Shown one piece after another: positions 27,359 through 37,200 of a stretch of DNA of 64,000 bases. The position numbers and the translations under genes are program-made. The notes under the pieces are model-generated. The model searched no databases. It was not told the origin of the DNA and saw only the letters and a program-made list of their open reading frames with translations. The stretch spans positions 1-64,000 of the forward strand of contig NZ_JANWGH010000001.1 in the NCBI RefSeq assembly GCF_024919275.1, written 5' to 3'. This DNA is from Algoriphagus limi (GTDB lineage Bacteria > Bacteroidota > Bacteroidia > Cytophagales > Cyclobacteriaceae). How positions within the stretch are numbered: position 1 is the stretch's first letter; every line of letters begins with the position of its first letter.

Positions 27359-29629
27359 ATGTTAGCTTCACCAAAAATCACTTTGGAGAATAGTGTTCAA
27401 CCCATACTTCTCGACCCAAAATTGCCTCGGCAAAAGGAGGAGATTTTGAGGTTGAGGGAGTTGCCTTATGTAGTCGTTGTAGATCAAATCGAAAGCCAGG
27501 TAAAAGACCTTATCAAGGCTGGTAGCCCTTCTATATCTTTTTCACCTGAAGAATTAGCTAAAAAGGCGAAAGAGTTTTTTCAAAAAGTAGACCGGGAAAC
27601 CTACGGACTTTGGGTTTATTACCCTTGGAAAAATCATTTAGTACATATTCTTCCTGAAGAAGATTTTATTCGAATTCGTACAATTCGCAATAATTACAAA
27701 ATTACTCCTCAAGAACATGAGTTTCTAGCAGGCAAAAAGATTGGGATTGTTGGACTTTCTGTCGGCCAGAGTATTGCCTTAGCGATGGCTTTGGAGCGAA
27801 GCTGCGGAGAAATGAGGCTTGCTGATTTTGATACTCTCGAACTGAGTAATTTAAATAGACTGAAGGCTGGAGTGACTAGTCTAGGACTTGAGAAAGTAGT
27901 AATCGCTGCAAGAGAAATTTCTGAAATTGATCCCTATTTGAATCTCACACTGTTTAGGGAGGGAGTTACTGAACAAAATATAGACGACTTTTTCACAGAA
28001 AATGGAAAGTTGGACTTGGTAATAGATGAATGTGATAGCTTGGATATGAAGATTTTACTTCGTGAAAAAGCCAAGTTCTATGGTATTCCTGTATTAATGG
28101 ATACTTCTGATCGAGGCATGCTAGATGTGGAGCGCTTCGATTTAGAACCTAATCGTCCCATTTTCCATGGGTTGATGGGGAATATTGATTTGAATTCCTT
28201 AAAAAACCTTACTACCCAACAGAAGGTAGGGATTGGCTTAAAAATTACCGGAACCGATACGCTTTCTCCAAGAATGAAAGCATCCTTATTGGAAGTTGGC
28301 CAAACCATCAGCAGCTGGCCTCAACTTGCCTCAGCTGTTTTTTTAGGTGGAGCTTCAGTGGCACATGTTGGGCGTAAATTATTGCTCGGTGATCCTGTGA
28401 AATCTGGTCGCTACTATGTGGATTTAGATGAGATCGTTCATTTGGAGACTTTGGAGGAAATCAAAATTCCTGAGTTGAAAAATGTGCAAAATGGAGATTT
28501 CAAGGCTGCAGTTCCAGATGATATTCTCCCTTCAGGTTATCTCCCCACCGAGAAAGAGTTGGAGGAGATGATCTCTTTCGCCAATCTAGCTCCTTCGGGT
28601 GGAAATGTTCAACCTTGGATATGGGTTTTGGATCAAAGAGGCGTTTTACATCTTTTCCATGATAAAGTTCGAAGTTATTCTTTGCTAGATTATAAAGGGA
28701 CAGGGTCTTTAATTGCTTTTGGAGCTGCTCTTGAAAATTTGAGAATTTTTTGCGGAAAGCATGGGATCGAAATTGAAGTGATATCTCAAATCAAGGAATT
28801 TGATGATGATTTAATTGCAAGTGTTCGGTTTGCAAGCAAACAAAATCAATCCTTGGATATTCCTCATTTGGATTTATATGAAGGGGCTGGGCTTCGCTGT
28901 ACTAATAGAAAAAATCCAAAGAGGAAATTATTAGATGATGATCAATTAGAAGCCATCCTTTCTTTTGTGGATTCTGAAGAAATGAGTTTAGATTTTTTGA
29001 CAGAAGAAAAAGATCTTGAAAAACTTTCTGAGGTGTTGGGTGGAATGGATCGAATGCGATTATTTCATGAGCAAGGTCTCCAGGATTTTATTCATGAAGT
29101 GAGATGGAACGATAAAGAAGCTCGGGAAACAAAAGATGGGATTGACTTAGCTACATTGGAATTAAGTGGGGCCGAAAGAGCAGCAATGGGGCTCTTGAAA
29201 GATCCAAGAACGGTTAAGTTTTTCAGGAAATTTTTAATGGGATATGGCTTGACCAAGATATCTCATTCAACTTTGATGGCAAGCTCGGCCATATTTTTGC
29301 TGCAGAGTAAAAAGTACACACCCGAATCAATTTTGGAAGCAGGAAAAATTCTACAACGTATTTGGATAAAAGCCAATATGATGGGGATTGCTTTCCAACC
29401 TGTAACTGCTTCCTTATTTATCTTCCAAAGAGTAAAACGTGAAAATGACCATGGTTTTGAGGAGCGGGAAACTCAACTGATTGCAGAACATTATAAAGCT
29501 TTAAAAAAATTGTATGGTGTGAAGGATGGTATGGAAGAAATTTTTATGTTCAGGTTGAATTTTGCTGGAGAGCCAAGTATGCGCTCTTATCGCAGGGATG
29601 TAAGTGAGACGTTAATTAAGTTGGGGTAA
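27359..29629 (+). CDS. ThiF/E1-like adenylyltransferase fused to nitroreductase (Rv1355c/MoeY-like)
   Basis: 756 residues in three parts. Residues 1-120 are of unknown type. About 121-340 form a ThiF/E1-like Rossmann domain (KKIGIVGLSVGQS, 126-138; ADFDTLELSNLNR, 155-167; LVIDECDSLDMK), which in relatives adenylates a carboxylate. About 395-740 form an FMN-nitroreductase-like domain (FANLAPSGGNVQPW, 406-419). This combination matches the Rv1355c (MoeY) family, whose reaction is not established. No Cys-based zinc site typical of ThiF/MoeB was seen. Its stop overlaps the next gene's ATG by one base. It is first of a four-gene operon with an acyltransferase and two kinases. Confidence 0.85.
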   Translation: MLASPKITLENSVQPILLDPKLPRQKEEILRLRELPYVVVVDQIESQVKDLIKAGSPSISFSPEELAKKAKEFFQKVDRETYGLWVYYPWKNHLVHILPEEDFIRIRTIRNNYKITPQEHEFLAGKKIGIVGLSVGQSIALAMALERSCGEMRLADFDTLELSNLNRLKAGVTSLGLEKVVIAAREISEIDPYLNLTLFREGVTEQNIDDFFTENGKLDLVIDECDSLDMKILLREKAKFYGIPVLMDTSDRGMLDVERFDLEPNRPIFHGLMGNIDLNSLKNLTTQQKVGIGLKITGTDTLSPRMKASLLEVGQTISSWPQLASAVFLGGASVAHVGRKLLLGDPVKSGRYYVDLDEIVHLETLEEIKIPELKNVQNGDFKAAVPDDILPSGYLPTEKELEEMISFANLAPSGGNVQPWIWVLDQRGVLHLFHDKVRSYSLLDYKGTGSLIAFGAALENLRIFCGKHGIEIEVISQIKEFDDDLIASVRFASKQNQSLDIPHLDLYEGAGLRCTNRKNPKRKLLDDDQLEAILSFVDSEEMSLDFLTEEKDLEKLSEVLGGMDRMRLFHEQGLQDFIHEVRWNDKEARETKDGIDLATLELSGAERAAMGLLKDPRTVKFFRKFLMGYGLTKISHSTLMASSAIFLLQSKKYTPESILEAGKILQRIWIKANMMGIAFQPVTASLFIFQRVKRENDHGFEERETQLIAEHYKALKKLYGVKDGMEEIFMFRLNFAGEPSMRSYRRDVSETLIKLG

Positions 29630-30330
29630 TGTTTACTTTCAAGGCTTTCCGGGCTGTAGATGAACCTGAAATCTGTGAACAATTCATAGAAGGACATGCA
29701 AATGTTCTAAAGGAATACGGAGTCACCAAAGTAACTTCCTCCAATAACGATTGGAAGGACAATCCCTATGTTTTTGTAGTGACTGTTCATGAAAACTCCA
29801 CTGGAAAAGTAGTAAGTGGTCTAAGAATCCATGTTGCCTCAAAAGAATATCCACTTCCACTAGAAGGTGCAATTGCGCCTGTTGATTCTGGAATTTATGA
29901 TCTAGTTGCCAAATATCGCGAGGCTGGAACGGGCGAAATTGGTGGCCTGTGGAATAGTCGAGCAATTTCTGGATATGGAATCGGAGCCATTTTTTTATCG
30001 AGAACTTCCTTGGTTATAGCTGAACAAATTCAAGTACCAACTCTATTTGCGCTTTGTGCAGAATATACATTAAAGCCGACCTTACAAAAAGGTTTCGAAA
30101 TTGAAGAAGGTATTGGTAATAATGGAACCTTTTTTTACCCTAAACTGGACCTTGTGGCCACACTTGCCATTTTAAGAGATGTCGAAAACTTGCCTCTCGC
30201 TCTTCCTGTTGAAAGAGATTTTATTTTAGAGTTAAGACAAAATCTTGTCTGCACTCGAGTTGAACAGACACTTAAAGGTCCGGTTGAAATCACTTATGAT
30301 TTAAGAATAAAAAATCCTAATTGGAGATAA
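29629..30330 (+). CDS. GNAT-fold acyltransferase, autoinducer-synthase-like
   Basis: 233 residues. The N terminus (FRAVDEPEICEQFIEGHANVLKEYG), the central EIGGLWNSRAISGYGIG stretch (about 106-122; beta strand plus loop resembling the CoA/ACP-binding turn) and LFALCAEYTLKPTLQKGF resemble GNAT enzymes of the LuxI/N-acyl amino acid synthase type. The usual RxxGxG/A motif is only approximate, so substrate and donor are unknown. The ATG overlaps the preceding stop (TAATG) and the kinase gene follows after 3 bases. The context suggests it acts with the ThiF-nitroreductase protein. Confidence 0.65.
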   Translation: MFTFKAFRAVDEPEICEQFIEGHANVLKEYGVTKVTSSNNDWKDNPYVFVVTVHENSTGKVVSGLRIHVASKEYPLPLEGAIAPVDSGIYDLVAKYREAGTGEIGGLWNSRAISGYGIGAIFLSRTSLVIAEQIQVPTLFALCAEYTLKPTLQKGFEIEEGIGNNGTFFYPKLDLVATLAILRDVENLPLALPVERDFILELRQNLVCTRVEQTLKGPVEITYDLRIKNPNWR

Positions 30331-30333
30331 TAT

Positions 30334-32445
30334 ATGATATTTAGTTTCATTTCTTTTATCCTGCTATTTTTTAATCAATCACCCATATTAATTCAAGGTT
30401 CTAATATTAACCTGGATAAGTATGAGTATTTGATTTTGAATGAAGATGATCCTCTTTCGATTAAAGAGGTTATGGGTCGTGAAGATTTTTCTCTTTTAGA
30501 GAACAAGAACATTAATTTTGGGATCAATAATGACGTAGTTTGGTTAAAATATTATGTTGAAAACCAAGGCCTTGATTCTCAAAAATACCTCTACATAAAC
30601 AATCCGTCCCTCGATAGTTTGGAATTGTTTGTGGTTCACCAAGGTGAGGTTATTGAACAAGTTATGGGAGGACGATTGGTTGATTTTGATTCAAAGCCAA
30701 TACCATCTAAATCGATTATTTTCAAGGTTAATCTTCCAGTCAATTCACCTTCTGATATTTACCTAAGAGTCCACAGCGTTAATAAAAAAATCATTACTTC
30801 AACAGTTGCTGATCGGGACTTCTTAGAAAAATTGATCAATAGGGAGAATATCCTGTTTGGGATTTTTACAGGTGTCATTGTTGGCTTGTTCTTTTACAAC
30901 CTCTTCCTTTATTTTTCTGTAAGAGATAAACTATACCTTATTTATGTAATCCATACCATCTTGGTTTGGTTTGCTCAATCTTCCATTCTTGGATATACGC
31001 AGGAATTATTATGGCCTGATTCAGTTTGGCTAAACCTAAGGTCAGGAGTGATTTTTTCCTCCATGGTAAGTATTGTGGGAATCTGGTTTTTGAGAGTGTT
31101 TCTCTCCACTGATAAATTTGTTCCAAAACTGGATAAAGGATTTTACTTTATCTATGTGGTATATGCCTTCATTTTGGTGAATGCATTCTTTTTCTCCATC
31201 ACCATAAGCTATCAAACCTTACTGGTTACCCAGTCTATTGTTGTTTTATTCGTTTTGCTTGTAGCATTTTCTGTATTGAAAATGGGGTATCGACCAGCAA
31301 GATATTACCTCTTGGCTTGGTCCATTTTTATGTTTGGAATTTTCCTTTTCGTATTAAGCGAAATGGGTGTAATCCCTACAAATGACCTTACGGCATACAT
31401 TATGCCTCTTGGGTCTGCCTTAGAAGTAGTATTACTCTCTTTCGCCTTGGCGGATAAGATCAATATCTTGAAAAAAGAGAAAGAAGAAGAGCAGGCAGAG
31501 CGCTTGAAGGTGTTAAAGGAAAATGAAGAATTGGTGAGGGAGCAAAATACTTTGCTAGAAGAAAAAGTAAGGGTGCGGACAGACGAATTGGAACAAGCAC
31601 TTCGTAACCTTCAAAATACCCAAAGTCAGTTAGTGAGTCAGGAAAAAATGGCTTCGCTTGGTCAATTAACAGCTGGTATTGCCCATGAGATCAATAACCC
31701 AATCAACTTTGTGAGTTCAAATATCACGCCTCTGAAACGCGATATCAATGATATTATGGAGGTTATTGATTTCTATCGGGAAACAGCACAAAAAGAATTC
31801 CAAGAGGGCTCTAAAAAGAAGGCAGCAGACTTGGAAGAGGAGCTGGAATTAGATTATGTGTTGGAAGAAGTTAACCAACTTCTCAAAGGGATGGAAGAGG
31901 GTGCAAAGCGTACTGTTGAGATAGTGAAAGGATTGCGACTTTTCTCCCGTGTGGATGAACAGGATGTCAAGAAAGTGGATCTACACGATGGTATTAATAG
32001 TACCTTGATTCTCTTGAATAGCTCTATTCCTGGAAAAATCAGAATCGTACGGGATTTCGGAGAACTGCCAATGGTAGAATGCTTGGCTGGTAAAATCAAC
32101 CAGGTATTCATGAATATCATCAATAATGCTGTTCATGCTTTAAGTGATCATATGGAGGAAATTAAGGATCCAAAAATCGAGATTCGGACCCGTTCTCATG
32201 GAGATACTGTTTCAGTGGAAATTGGGGATAATGGCCCTGGAATGCCAGAGCATGTTAAGCAACGAATTTTCGAACCATTCTTTACCACAAAGGCTGTTGG
32301 TAAGGGTACCGGTTTGGGGCTTTCAATTGTTTATTCTATAATTGAAAATCATAAGGGAACGATGGAAGTAGAAACTGAAGTCGGCCAAGGAACCACTTTT
32401 ATAATTACACTACCTGTACACCAAAGCAACGTAAAGCATGAATAG
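30334..32445 (+). CDS. 7TM-DISM sensor histidine kinase
   Basis: 703 residues. After a signal-like N terminus comes an extracytoplasmic 7TMR-DISMED2 domain (about 25-165), a carbohydrate-binding-like fold that usually binds small ligands. Seven membrane helices follow (about 172-372), then a coiled coil (375-440), a HisKA-like helix with phospho-acceptor His451 ([10 protein letters not shown]) and a HATPase with N box [16 protein letters not shown]1 DNGPGMP and G2 [11 protein letters not shown]. It would sense a ligand in the periplasm and signal to receivers. The stop overlaps the next gene by 8 bases. Confidence 0.9.
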   Translation: MIFSFISFILLFFNQSPILIQGSNINLDKYEYLILNEDDPLSIKEVMGREDFSLLENKNINFGINNDVVWLKYYVENQGLDSQKYLYINNPSLDSLELFVVHQGEVIEQVMGGRLVDFDSKPIPSKSIIFKVNLPVNSPSDIYLRVHSVNKKIITSTVADRDFLEKLINRENILFGIFTGVIVGLFFYNLFLYFSVRDKLYLIYVIHTILVWFAQSSILGYTQELLWPDSVWLNLRSGVIFSSMVSIVGIWFLRVFLSTDKFVPKLDKGFYFIYVVYAFILVNAFFFSITISYQTLLVTQSIVVLFVLLVAFSVLKMGYRPARYYLLAWSIFMFGIFLFVLSEMGVIPTNDLTAYIMPLGSALEVVLLSFALADKINILKKEKEEEQAERLKVLKENEELVREQNTLLEEKVRVRTDELEQALRNLQNTQSQLVSQEKMASLGQLTAGIAHEINNPINFVSSNITPLKRDINDIMEVIDFYRETAQKEFQEGSKKKAADLEEELELDYVLEEVNQLLKGMEEGAKRTVEIVKGLRLFSRVDEQDVKKVDLHDGINSTLILLNSSIPGKIRIVRDFGELPMVECLAGKINQVFMNIINNAVHALSDHMEEIKDPKIEIRTRSHGDTVSVEIGDNGPGMPEHVKQRIFEPFFTTKAVGKGTGLGLSIVYSIIENHKGTMEVETEVGQGTTFIITLPVHQSNVKHE

Positions 32446-33529
32446 TAGTGACATTCGGGTGCTCTACATCGATGATGAAGACAACAACCTAAAATCTTTT
32501 AGGGCTACTTTAAGAAGAGACTTCAAAATTTTTACCGCAATCGATGCGTTTGAAGGACTTAAAATCGTCCAAGAGGAAGAAATCCATGTAGTCATTGCTG
32601 ACCAGCGAATGCCTGGAATGACAGGTACTGAATTTTTTGAAAAAATGATTCAGATTAATCCGGATCCTGTTCGAATCCTTCTGACAGGTTATTCGGATAT
32701 CGCTTCTGTAATTGACGCGATCAATAAAGGGGAGGTGTATCGATTTATCGATAAGCCTTGGAATATTGAGCAAATCAAAAACTCCATCAAAAACGCTGCT
32801 GATATTTACTTCATGCGGCAGGAGCTAAAGGAGAAAAACATCAAACTTCAAAAGCTTCATACTGAGATGAACCAGTTTGTTTACAGTTTGTCTCATGAAT
32901 TGAGAGGTCCATTAATGAGTATTTCAGGTGTCTCTAAACTCGCTAAAATGGAGATTCAAGATCCTCATGTGTTGGAGTTTTTTGAAATGATTGATTCAGC
33001 TACCACTAAGCTGGATGATTTTATTTACAAAATGCTCGACTTTTATCGCTCCACGAAAATTGATCATAAGATTACTTCGATCAATTTCAAAGAAGTGGTC
33101 AATCAACAGATGGAAGCCTATCGGGCAAAATTTGACTTGAGCCATTTTCATGTAGAAATCCAGGTCAATCAGAATGAGGAATTCTTATCTGATGATTCCA
33201 AGATTCGGGTGATTTTGAATAACCTATTTTCCAACTCTGTACAATTTCAGAAAAACGAACCTGGAGAAAAGCGTATCGCCTTGACTGTCGATGTGCGAGA
33301 TGGGCAAGCCTATATTATGTTGGAGGATAATGGAATCGGAATCGAAGATCGACATCATCCGGAAGTATTTAATCTTTTCACCCGAGCAACCCAGAAAAAT
33401 GTAGGCACTGGCTTGGGCTTGTATATGGTCAAGGAAGCCGTCGAGCAATTGGGTGGAAATGTGGAACTTGAGTCAATTTTGAATGAGGGAACTACCGTTC
33501 GTGTGGTTCTGCCTTCATTGAATTTGTAA
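32438..33529 (+). CDS. Receiver-histidine kinase hybrid response regulator
   Basis: 363 residues. The N-terminal receiver (DDED at 12-15, phospho-acceptor D55 in [16 protein letters not shown]) is followed by a short coiled coil and a soluble HisKA domain with His153 ([13 protein letters not shown]), then a HATPase ([26 protein letters not shown]). It has no membrane segment, so it is likely a cytoplasmic second kinase in a phosphorelay from the 7TM-DISM kinase. The receiver is paralogous to the 26688-27161 protein. The gene overlaps the kinase by 8 bases; ppa follows 68 bases later. Confidence 0.9.
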   Translation: MNSSDIRVLYIDDEDNNLKSFRATLRRDFKIFTAIDAFEGLKIVQEEEIHVVIADQRMPGMTGTEFFEKMIQINPDPVRILLTGYSDIASVIDAINKGEVYRFIDKPWNIEQIKNSIKNAADIYFMRQELKEKNIKLQKLHTEMNQFVYSLSHELRGPLMSISGVSKLAKMEIQDPHVLEFFEMIDSATTKLDDFIYKMLDFYRSTKIDHKITSINFKEVVNQQMEAYRAKFDLSHFHVEIQVNQNEEFLSDDSKIRVILNNLFSNSVQFQKNEPGEKRIALTVDVRDGQAYIMLEDNGIGIEDRHHPEVFNLFTRATQKNVGTGLGLYMVKEAVEQLGGNVELESILNEGTTVRVVLPSLNL

Positions 33530-33558
33530 GGAAAGCTGGGCTTTTGCCCTTGAAAGCC

Positions 33559-33566
33559 TATCTTTG
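33559..33566 (+). promoter_or_regulatory. Bacteroidota -7 element for ppa
   Basis: TATCTTTG matches TAnnTTTG and lies 31 bases before the chosen ppa ATG at 33598. This supports that start over the longer frame, whose extra 18 residues would run through the promoter. Confidence 0.55.
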
Positions 33567-33597
33567 CAAAAACTTTTTCTCAACAAAACAAATCCGT

Positions 33598-34137
33598 ATG
33601 ATTAATCCTTGGCACGATGTAAACATCGGGAAAAATGCGCCTGAGATTGTGATGGGCGTAGTGGAAATTCCTAAAGGAAGTAAAGGTAAATATGAGCTTC
33701 ACAAAAAATCCGGTATGCTTATGCTGGATAGGGTGTTGTTTTCAGCAGTTCATTACCCTGCGAATTATGGGTTTATTCCACAAACTTATTGTGAAGACCA
33801 TGACCCTTTGGATATTCTGATTATCTCCCAGATCGATATTCCTTCAATGACTTTGGTGGAGGCTAAGGTAATTGGTGTGATGCGTATGGTCGATGGAGGT
33901 GAGGCTGATGATAAAATCATCGCTGTGGCTGCAGGAGATCAATCAGTGAATTACATCAATGACATAGATGAGCTTCCCCCTCATTTGATGAAAGAGGTGC
34001 ATCGATTCTTTGAAGACTACAAAAAATTGGAGAATAAAGAAGTGAAAGTGGAGGATTTCTTGGGTAAGGAAGAAGCCTTACGAATCATCACGGAGAGCAT
34101 TCAACTCTACGATAAGCACTTTAGAAATCAACGATAA
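33598..34137 (+). CDS. ppa: Inorganic pyrophosphatase, family I
   Basis: 179 residues from ATG 33598. The metal-binding signature DHDPLD (67-72) follows [11 protein letters not shown], and further acidic/Lys residues are in place ([19 protein letters not shown]). It hydrolyses PPi to two phosphates, driving biosynthesis. It has its own promoter element and a terminator 5 bases after the stop, and is separate from the kinase operon upstream. Confidence 0.95.
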   Translation: MINPWHDVNIGKNAPEIVMGVVEIPKGSKGKYELHKKSGMLMLDRVLFSAVHYPANYGFIPQTYCEDHDPLDILIISQIDIPSMTLVEAKVIGVMRMVDGGEADDKIIAVAAGDQSVNYINDIDELPPHLMKEVHRFFEDYKKLENKEVKVEDFLGKEEALRIITESIQLYDKHFRNQR

Positions 34138-34141
34138 AAGG

Positions 34142-34165
34142 AAGCCTGAGAAATCAGGCTTTTTT
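34142..34165 (+). terminator. Terminator of ppa
   Basis: AAGCCTGA/TCAGGCTT stem with a GAAA tetraloop, followed by TTTTTGTTTTT. It lies immediately after the ppa stop and overlaps the 3' end of the convergent gene. Confidence 0.9.
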
Positions 34166-34612
34166 GTTTTTCACCTCTTTTTTAGGTGCTTTTTTTCGGA
34201 GATATTTCACCAGTTCTGTGTAGGAATTGTGCTCATGGTTTGATACGGAGAATGATTGTTGATCCGAAAAAGCAACTGTAAGCTGTCGGAATTCCTTTTT
34301 ATTAGCTATCACAATTTCCTCTTCCCAAGCGAGGATTTCTGAAATAGGATAGGCCTTTTGAAAGCTCCTTAAAGGTAATTTAAGTACGATGTGATCTTTT
34401 CCTGCTGTGATAAACCGAAACCCTGCCATCATTTTGACCAAAAGCATCAAAAGCACTAACGTGATAATCGTAGCGGAAACTAGATAAAACCAAAGCCCAA
34501 AGCTCCCTTTGTAGGCGAAATCCCGAAGTATCATGATAAGGCCTGCTAATAACACAAGGACGATAAGTCCCAAAGAGAAATACGTGGAACCTTTTGGTTT
34601 GATGACAATCAT
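34154..34612 (-). CDS. Two-helix membrane protein with PH-like domain
   Basis: 152 residues. Two N-terminal membrane helices (about 13-30 and 41-62) precede a small cytoplasmic domain of about 80 residues and a Lys-rich tail (KKAPKKEVKNKKA). The strand pattern (GKDHIVLKLPL, ISEILAWEEEIV) recalls bacterial PH-like domains of the STM3941 type, but this is tentative. The ATG overlaps the acpH stop by 4 bases (ATGA), so the pair is coupled. Confidence 0.65.
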   Translation of the reverse strand: MIVIKPKGSTYFSLGLIVLVLLAGLIMILRDFAYKGSFGLWFYLVSATIITLVLLMLLVKMMAGFRFITAGKDHIVLKLPLRSFQKAYPISEILAWEEEIVIANKKEFRQLTVAFSDQQSFSVSNHEHNSYTELVKYLRKKAPKKEVKNKKA

Positions 34613-35205
34613 GTTTGATTTTCCAGTTCGGTTAATTTTTCTGAGGCAAAACTCTCCAATTCCTTGAAAAAAGCGAAGAAAATAAGCTCAAATTCATCCT
34701 CATTTTCAACTAAAGCCAAGTGAGCTTGTTCCATTTTTGATTCAAACTGGGCTCTTCTTGCCATACCAGTCAAAGCTCGCCGAATCCCATCTATTTCACC
34801 ATAGTGTAAGAGCCAGTTGTCTTTTTTCATCCAATGGTACATTCCAGCAAATCGGGCTGGGAAAACCAGCGCATAGCGATCAAGAGTGTTGTAGACGTTT
34901 TGGATAAATTTCTCTACAGGTTCTCCTGAATATTGATTCCAATTTTTTACCAGAAAATAGTCAAAAAAGACATCCGTGATAACAGAGGAATAATGTCCAA
35001 ATTTGGGCCTTAAGTAAGCTTGGGCTGCTTTTACCAAAGGATGAGAATCTGTAAAAAAATCAATTGCTCGGTGGAGTTGAATTCCGATTTGAATCTGTTT
35101 TTCAAACTTTTCCAGCTGCTTTCCTTTGACAAAATCAGCTATGAAATTCCCGACGAGGATTTTTTCATGACCAAACGATAGAAATGCATGAGCGAGGAAA
35201 TTCAT
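34609..35205 (-). CDS. acpH: ACP phosphodiesterase-like protein
   Basis: 198 residues. The sequence MNFLAHAFLS, GNFIADFVKG, HRAIDFFTDSHP and the metal-ligand pattern match the AcpH/DUF479 family, HD-fold hydrolases that remove 4'-phosphopantetheine from acyl carrier protein. It is divergent from the SF1 helicase gene and coupled to the downstream PH-like protein gene. Confidence 0.85.
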   Translation of the reverse strand: MNFLAHAFLSFGHEKILVGNFIADFVKGKQLEKFEKQIQIGIQLHRAIDFFTDSHPLVKAAQAYLRPKFGHYSSVITDVFFDYFLVKNWNQYSGEPVEKFIQNVYNTLDRYALVFPARFAGMYHWMKKDNWLLHYGEIDGIRRALTGMARRAQFESKMEQAHLALVENEDEFELIFFAFFKELESFASEKLTELENQT

Positions 35206-35267
35206 GTTTGATGATTATCGGAAAACTCTCTCGGTTTTGATTAGTTTCGTCCACAAAATACGGATTG

Positions 35268-37196
35268 ATGGACAAAGTCACGGAGGAATTAAAAAAAGGA
35301 CTGAAACTTTTGCGTTTGGAATGGGAGGAGGACTTAGCCCAATACAAAAAGAAATTTTTGAATACTTCCCTTGCTGACAAGAAAAAGGAAGGTATCACTT
35401 GGCATCCCATTCAGGTAAAAAAGGCAAAAATCGGTATGGGTGAGCGGCTTTTAGTGGAAATTGAAAGACTAGACTCCAATCAAAACTCTGCTTTCCAGTC
35501 TGGGAAATCCGTGGCATTTTTCTCCACTCAGGAAGGTTATTCCAAATCTGAAAACCGTATCAATGGCGTGATCAATCAGGTCAAAAAAGACTCCATGATC
35601 GTGACACTCCAAGTGGATGAACTTCCAGAATGGATGGATAGCACCCGTTTAGGAGTTGATTTATTGTTTGATGAAGGAAGCTATCGGGAAATGGAGTTTG
35701 CCTTGAAAAAAGTCATTAATCCTGAAAATATCCGTCTCCGTGAGTTGAAAGAAATCCTTTTGGGGGATAAAGAACCTTCATTTTCGAGTCAATCAACTAG
35801 GCAGCGGCTAGCCTTGAATTTTTCTCAAAACCAAGCTTGCCAAAAGGTGCTTGAAGCTAAAGATGTTGCTGTTATTCACGGGCCTCCGGGGACAGGGAAA
35901 ACCACAACCTTGATTCAGGCAATTTATGAGGCTGTGAAGGCAGGTCAGTCTGTTTTGGTTTGTGCACCGAGTAATGCGGCGGTGGATTTGCTGGTTGAAA
36001 AATTGACAGATCAAGGAATCAATACCCTCCGCATAGGTCATCCTGCAAGGGTGGAGGAAAAGATTTTGAATCAAACTCTTGATGCCAAAACAGCTTTTCA
36101 TGAAAGCTATCGGGATCTAAAAAAGCTTCGAAAAGACATAGCTCAGTACCTCAAATTGGCGAAGCAGTACAAGCGAAACTTTGGACCAGAGGAGCGTAGA
36201 CAACGGAAATTACTTTTTGATGAAGTGGGTAGGATACGTGAAGCAGCCAAGCATCTAGAAGAGTATATTTCCTATGATATTTTTCAAAAAAACCAGGTTT
36301 TTGCCAGTACGCTAGTTGGTGCCTCTTCGGTTCATTTGAGGGGGATGATCTTTGATGTGGTTTTTATCGATGAAGCGGCTCAAGGATTGGAAGCAGCTAC
36401 TTGGATCCCCATTTTGAAAGCCAAAAAAGTGGTTTTTGCTGGAGATCATCTCCAACTTCCACCGACTATCAAATCATTTGAGGCAGCCAAATCTGGATTA
36501 GAAGTAACGCTTTTTGAAAAAGTAATCCAGCGAAAACCTCAATCTGCTCATATGCTTCAGGTTCAATACCGAATGAAGGAAGAGATCATGGGCTTCTCGA
36601 ATGAATATTTTTATGGAGGAAAACTAGAGGCTGCAGAAAACACCCAGTCTCATTTCTTTGAAAATGAACCTATTCTTGAATGGATCGATACCGCAGGAGC
36701 TGGATATACTGACCGGCAGGAGGAGGAGAGTCTGAGCACCTTTAACCCTGAGGAGGCAAAATTTGCCTGCCGCTATTTGGAGGATTTAATCAAGCGAATT
36801 GGAGTTTCCAGATTCAAGGAGAATCAATGGACGATTGGTTTGATTGCTCCCTATTCCGCTCAAGTTCGATATTTAAGACATTTGATATTTGAAACCTTTG
36901 ATTTCCCCAATTTAAAGGCCTTTTCAGACTTAATTACCATCGATACAGTAGATGGTTTTCAAGGGCAAGAGCGGGATTTGATGTTGATTTCCCTGACCCG
37001 ATCCAATGACCGGGGAGAGATTGGTTTTTTGGCAGACGAAAGAAGAATGAATGTAGCTTTGACTCGAGCCAAGCGAAAACTAGTCTTGTTTGGTGACAGC
37101 GGAACCTTGGCAATCAATCCTTTCTTTGATTCGCTTTTGGGCTATTTTGAAGAAAAGGGAGGCTATCGAAGCGTTTGGGAGTTTTTGGTGGATTGA
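35268..37196 (+). CDS. SF1B helicase, IGHMBP2/UPF1-like
   Basis: 642 residues from ATG 35268. A beta-barrel-containing N-terminal part is followed by RecA-like domains with Walker A GPPGTGKTT (about 204-212), DEAAQ (about 367), QYRM and VDGFQGQERD, SF1 motifs I, II, IV and V. The family includes DNA/RNA helicases with a stalk domain inserted between motifs I and II, here the charged coiled coil. The biological role in bacteria is unsettled. It stands alone, convergent with DUF4924. Confidence 0.9.
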   Translation: MDKVTEELKKGLKLLRLEWEEDLAQYKKKFLNTSLADKKKEGITWHPIQVKKAKIGMGERLLVEIERLDSNQNSAFQSGKSVAFFSTQEGYSKSENRINGVINQVKKDSMIVTLQVDELPEWMDSTRLGVDLLFDEGSYREMEFALKKVINPENIRLRELKEILLGDKEPSFSSQSTRQRLALNFSQNQACQKVLEAKDVAVIHGPPGTGKTTTLIQAIYEAVKAGQSVLVCAPSNAAVDLLVEKLTDQGINTLRIGHPARVEEKILNQTLDAKTAFHESYRDLKKLRKDIAQYLKLAKQYKRNFGPEERRQRKLLFDEVGRIREAAKHLEEYISYDIFQKNQVFASTLVGASSVHLRGMIFDVVFIDEAAQGLEAATWIPILKAKKVVFAGDHLQLPPTIKSFEAAKSGLEVTLFEKVIQRKPQSAHMLQVQYRMKEEIMGFSNEYFYGGKLEAAENTQSHFFENEPILEWIDTAGAGYTDRQEEESLSTFNPEEAKFACRYLEDLIKRIGVSRFKENQWTIGLIAPYSAQVRYLRHLIFETFDFPNLKAFSDLITIDTVDGFQGQERDLMLISLTRSNDRGEIGFLADERRMNVALTRAKRKLVLFGDSGTLAINPFFDSLLGYFEEKGGYRSVWEFLVD

Positions 37197-37200
37197 AAAA

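Noticed and set aside
26688-33529. Molybdopterin biosynthesis operon, from the MoeY name of the relative
   Set aside because: No other molybdenum cofactor gene is present and the neighbours are kinases and an acyltransferase.
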